Source: Nanobdellota archaeon
GTDB lineage: Archaea > Nanobdellota > Nanobdellia > SCGC-AAA011-G17 > VGLX01
Assembly: GCA_030691925.1 (NCBI GenBank)
Contig: JAUYDG010000002.1
Location: forward strand, 1-12,303
Direction: 5' to 3'
DNA length: 12,303 bases
The notes under the pieces: model-generated
Database searches by the model: none
Told to the model about the DNA's origin: nothing
What the model saw: only the letters and a program-made list of their open reading frames with translations
Shown here: one piece after another, positions 12,291 to 12,303 of the stretch
Position numbering within the stretch: the first letter of the stretch is position 1
How the letters are laid out: every line of letters begins with the position of its first letter
Made by a program: the position numbers and the translations under genes

Positions 12291-12303
12291 TTTATACCAG
12301 CAG

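Noticed and set aside
1..12303. tRNA, rRNA, CRISPR arrays or insertion-sequence ends
   Set aside because: No T-arm consensus, regular spacer-repeat series, transposase motif or terminal inverted repeats were seen on either strand by eye.

Overview
The window looks archaeal, most likely a lineage with a small, AT-rich, lysine-rich genome of the DPANN kind; the DPANN placement is inference. Archaeal signs are a KH-domain beta-CASP nuclease (aCPSF1/FttA) directly behind a proteasome beta subunit, an archaeal-type S-adenosylmethionine synthetase, a TadC/ArlJ-like membrane protein next to a RecA/KaiC-family ATPase, and TATA boxes (some with an upstream BRE-like CGAAAGG) close to start codons. Three starts (PPDK, the nucleotidyltransferase, the KaiC-like ATPase) have TATA boxes placed for leaderless or nearly leaderless mRNAs.

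Layout. (1) 1-308, plus strand: the C-terminal end of a beta-propeller, DUF1861-like protein, open except for one in-frame TAG. (2) 309-533: no convincing gene. (3) 534-7883, minus strand, read right to left: pyruvate phosphate dikinase, a 38-codon small gene with a strong Shine-Dalgarno site, proteasome beta, aCPSF1, a diadenylate-cyclase-like protein with an altered active-site motif, and a membrane-anchored JAB/MPN-like protein with an altered metal site. A long hairpin capped by a GNRA loop lies between the last two. (4) 8074-9152, plus strand: a toxin-antitoxin-like pair, a winged-helix nucleotidyltransferase overlapping a HEPN gene; the HEPN gene has an in-frame TAG where relatives carry Trp. 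(5) 9418-10503, plus strand: S-adenosylmethionine synthetase, preceded by short imperfect direct repeats. (6) 10500-12290, minus strand: a KaiC/RAD55-like ATPase and a TadC/ArlJ-like pilus or archaellum platform protein.

Working together: aCPSF1 (RNA 3'-end formation and transcription termination) and the proteasome (protein turnover) form a housekeeping block seen together in many archaea. The JAB-like and DAC-like proteins downstream both appear to have lost a key active-site residue while keeping the fold, so they may bind ligands rather than catalyse. The nucleotidyltransferase/HEPN pair looks like a defence or stress module whose HEPN half is broken or recoded. TadC plus the ATPase suggests part of a surface-filament system continuing beyond the right edge.

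The most unusual points are two otherwise intact frames each interrupted once by TAG, both in stretches whose base skew by eye is opposite to their surroundings; the hairpin near 1144-1191; the small gene at 4853-4969; and the uncertain start of the S-adenosylmethionine synthetase gene.
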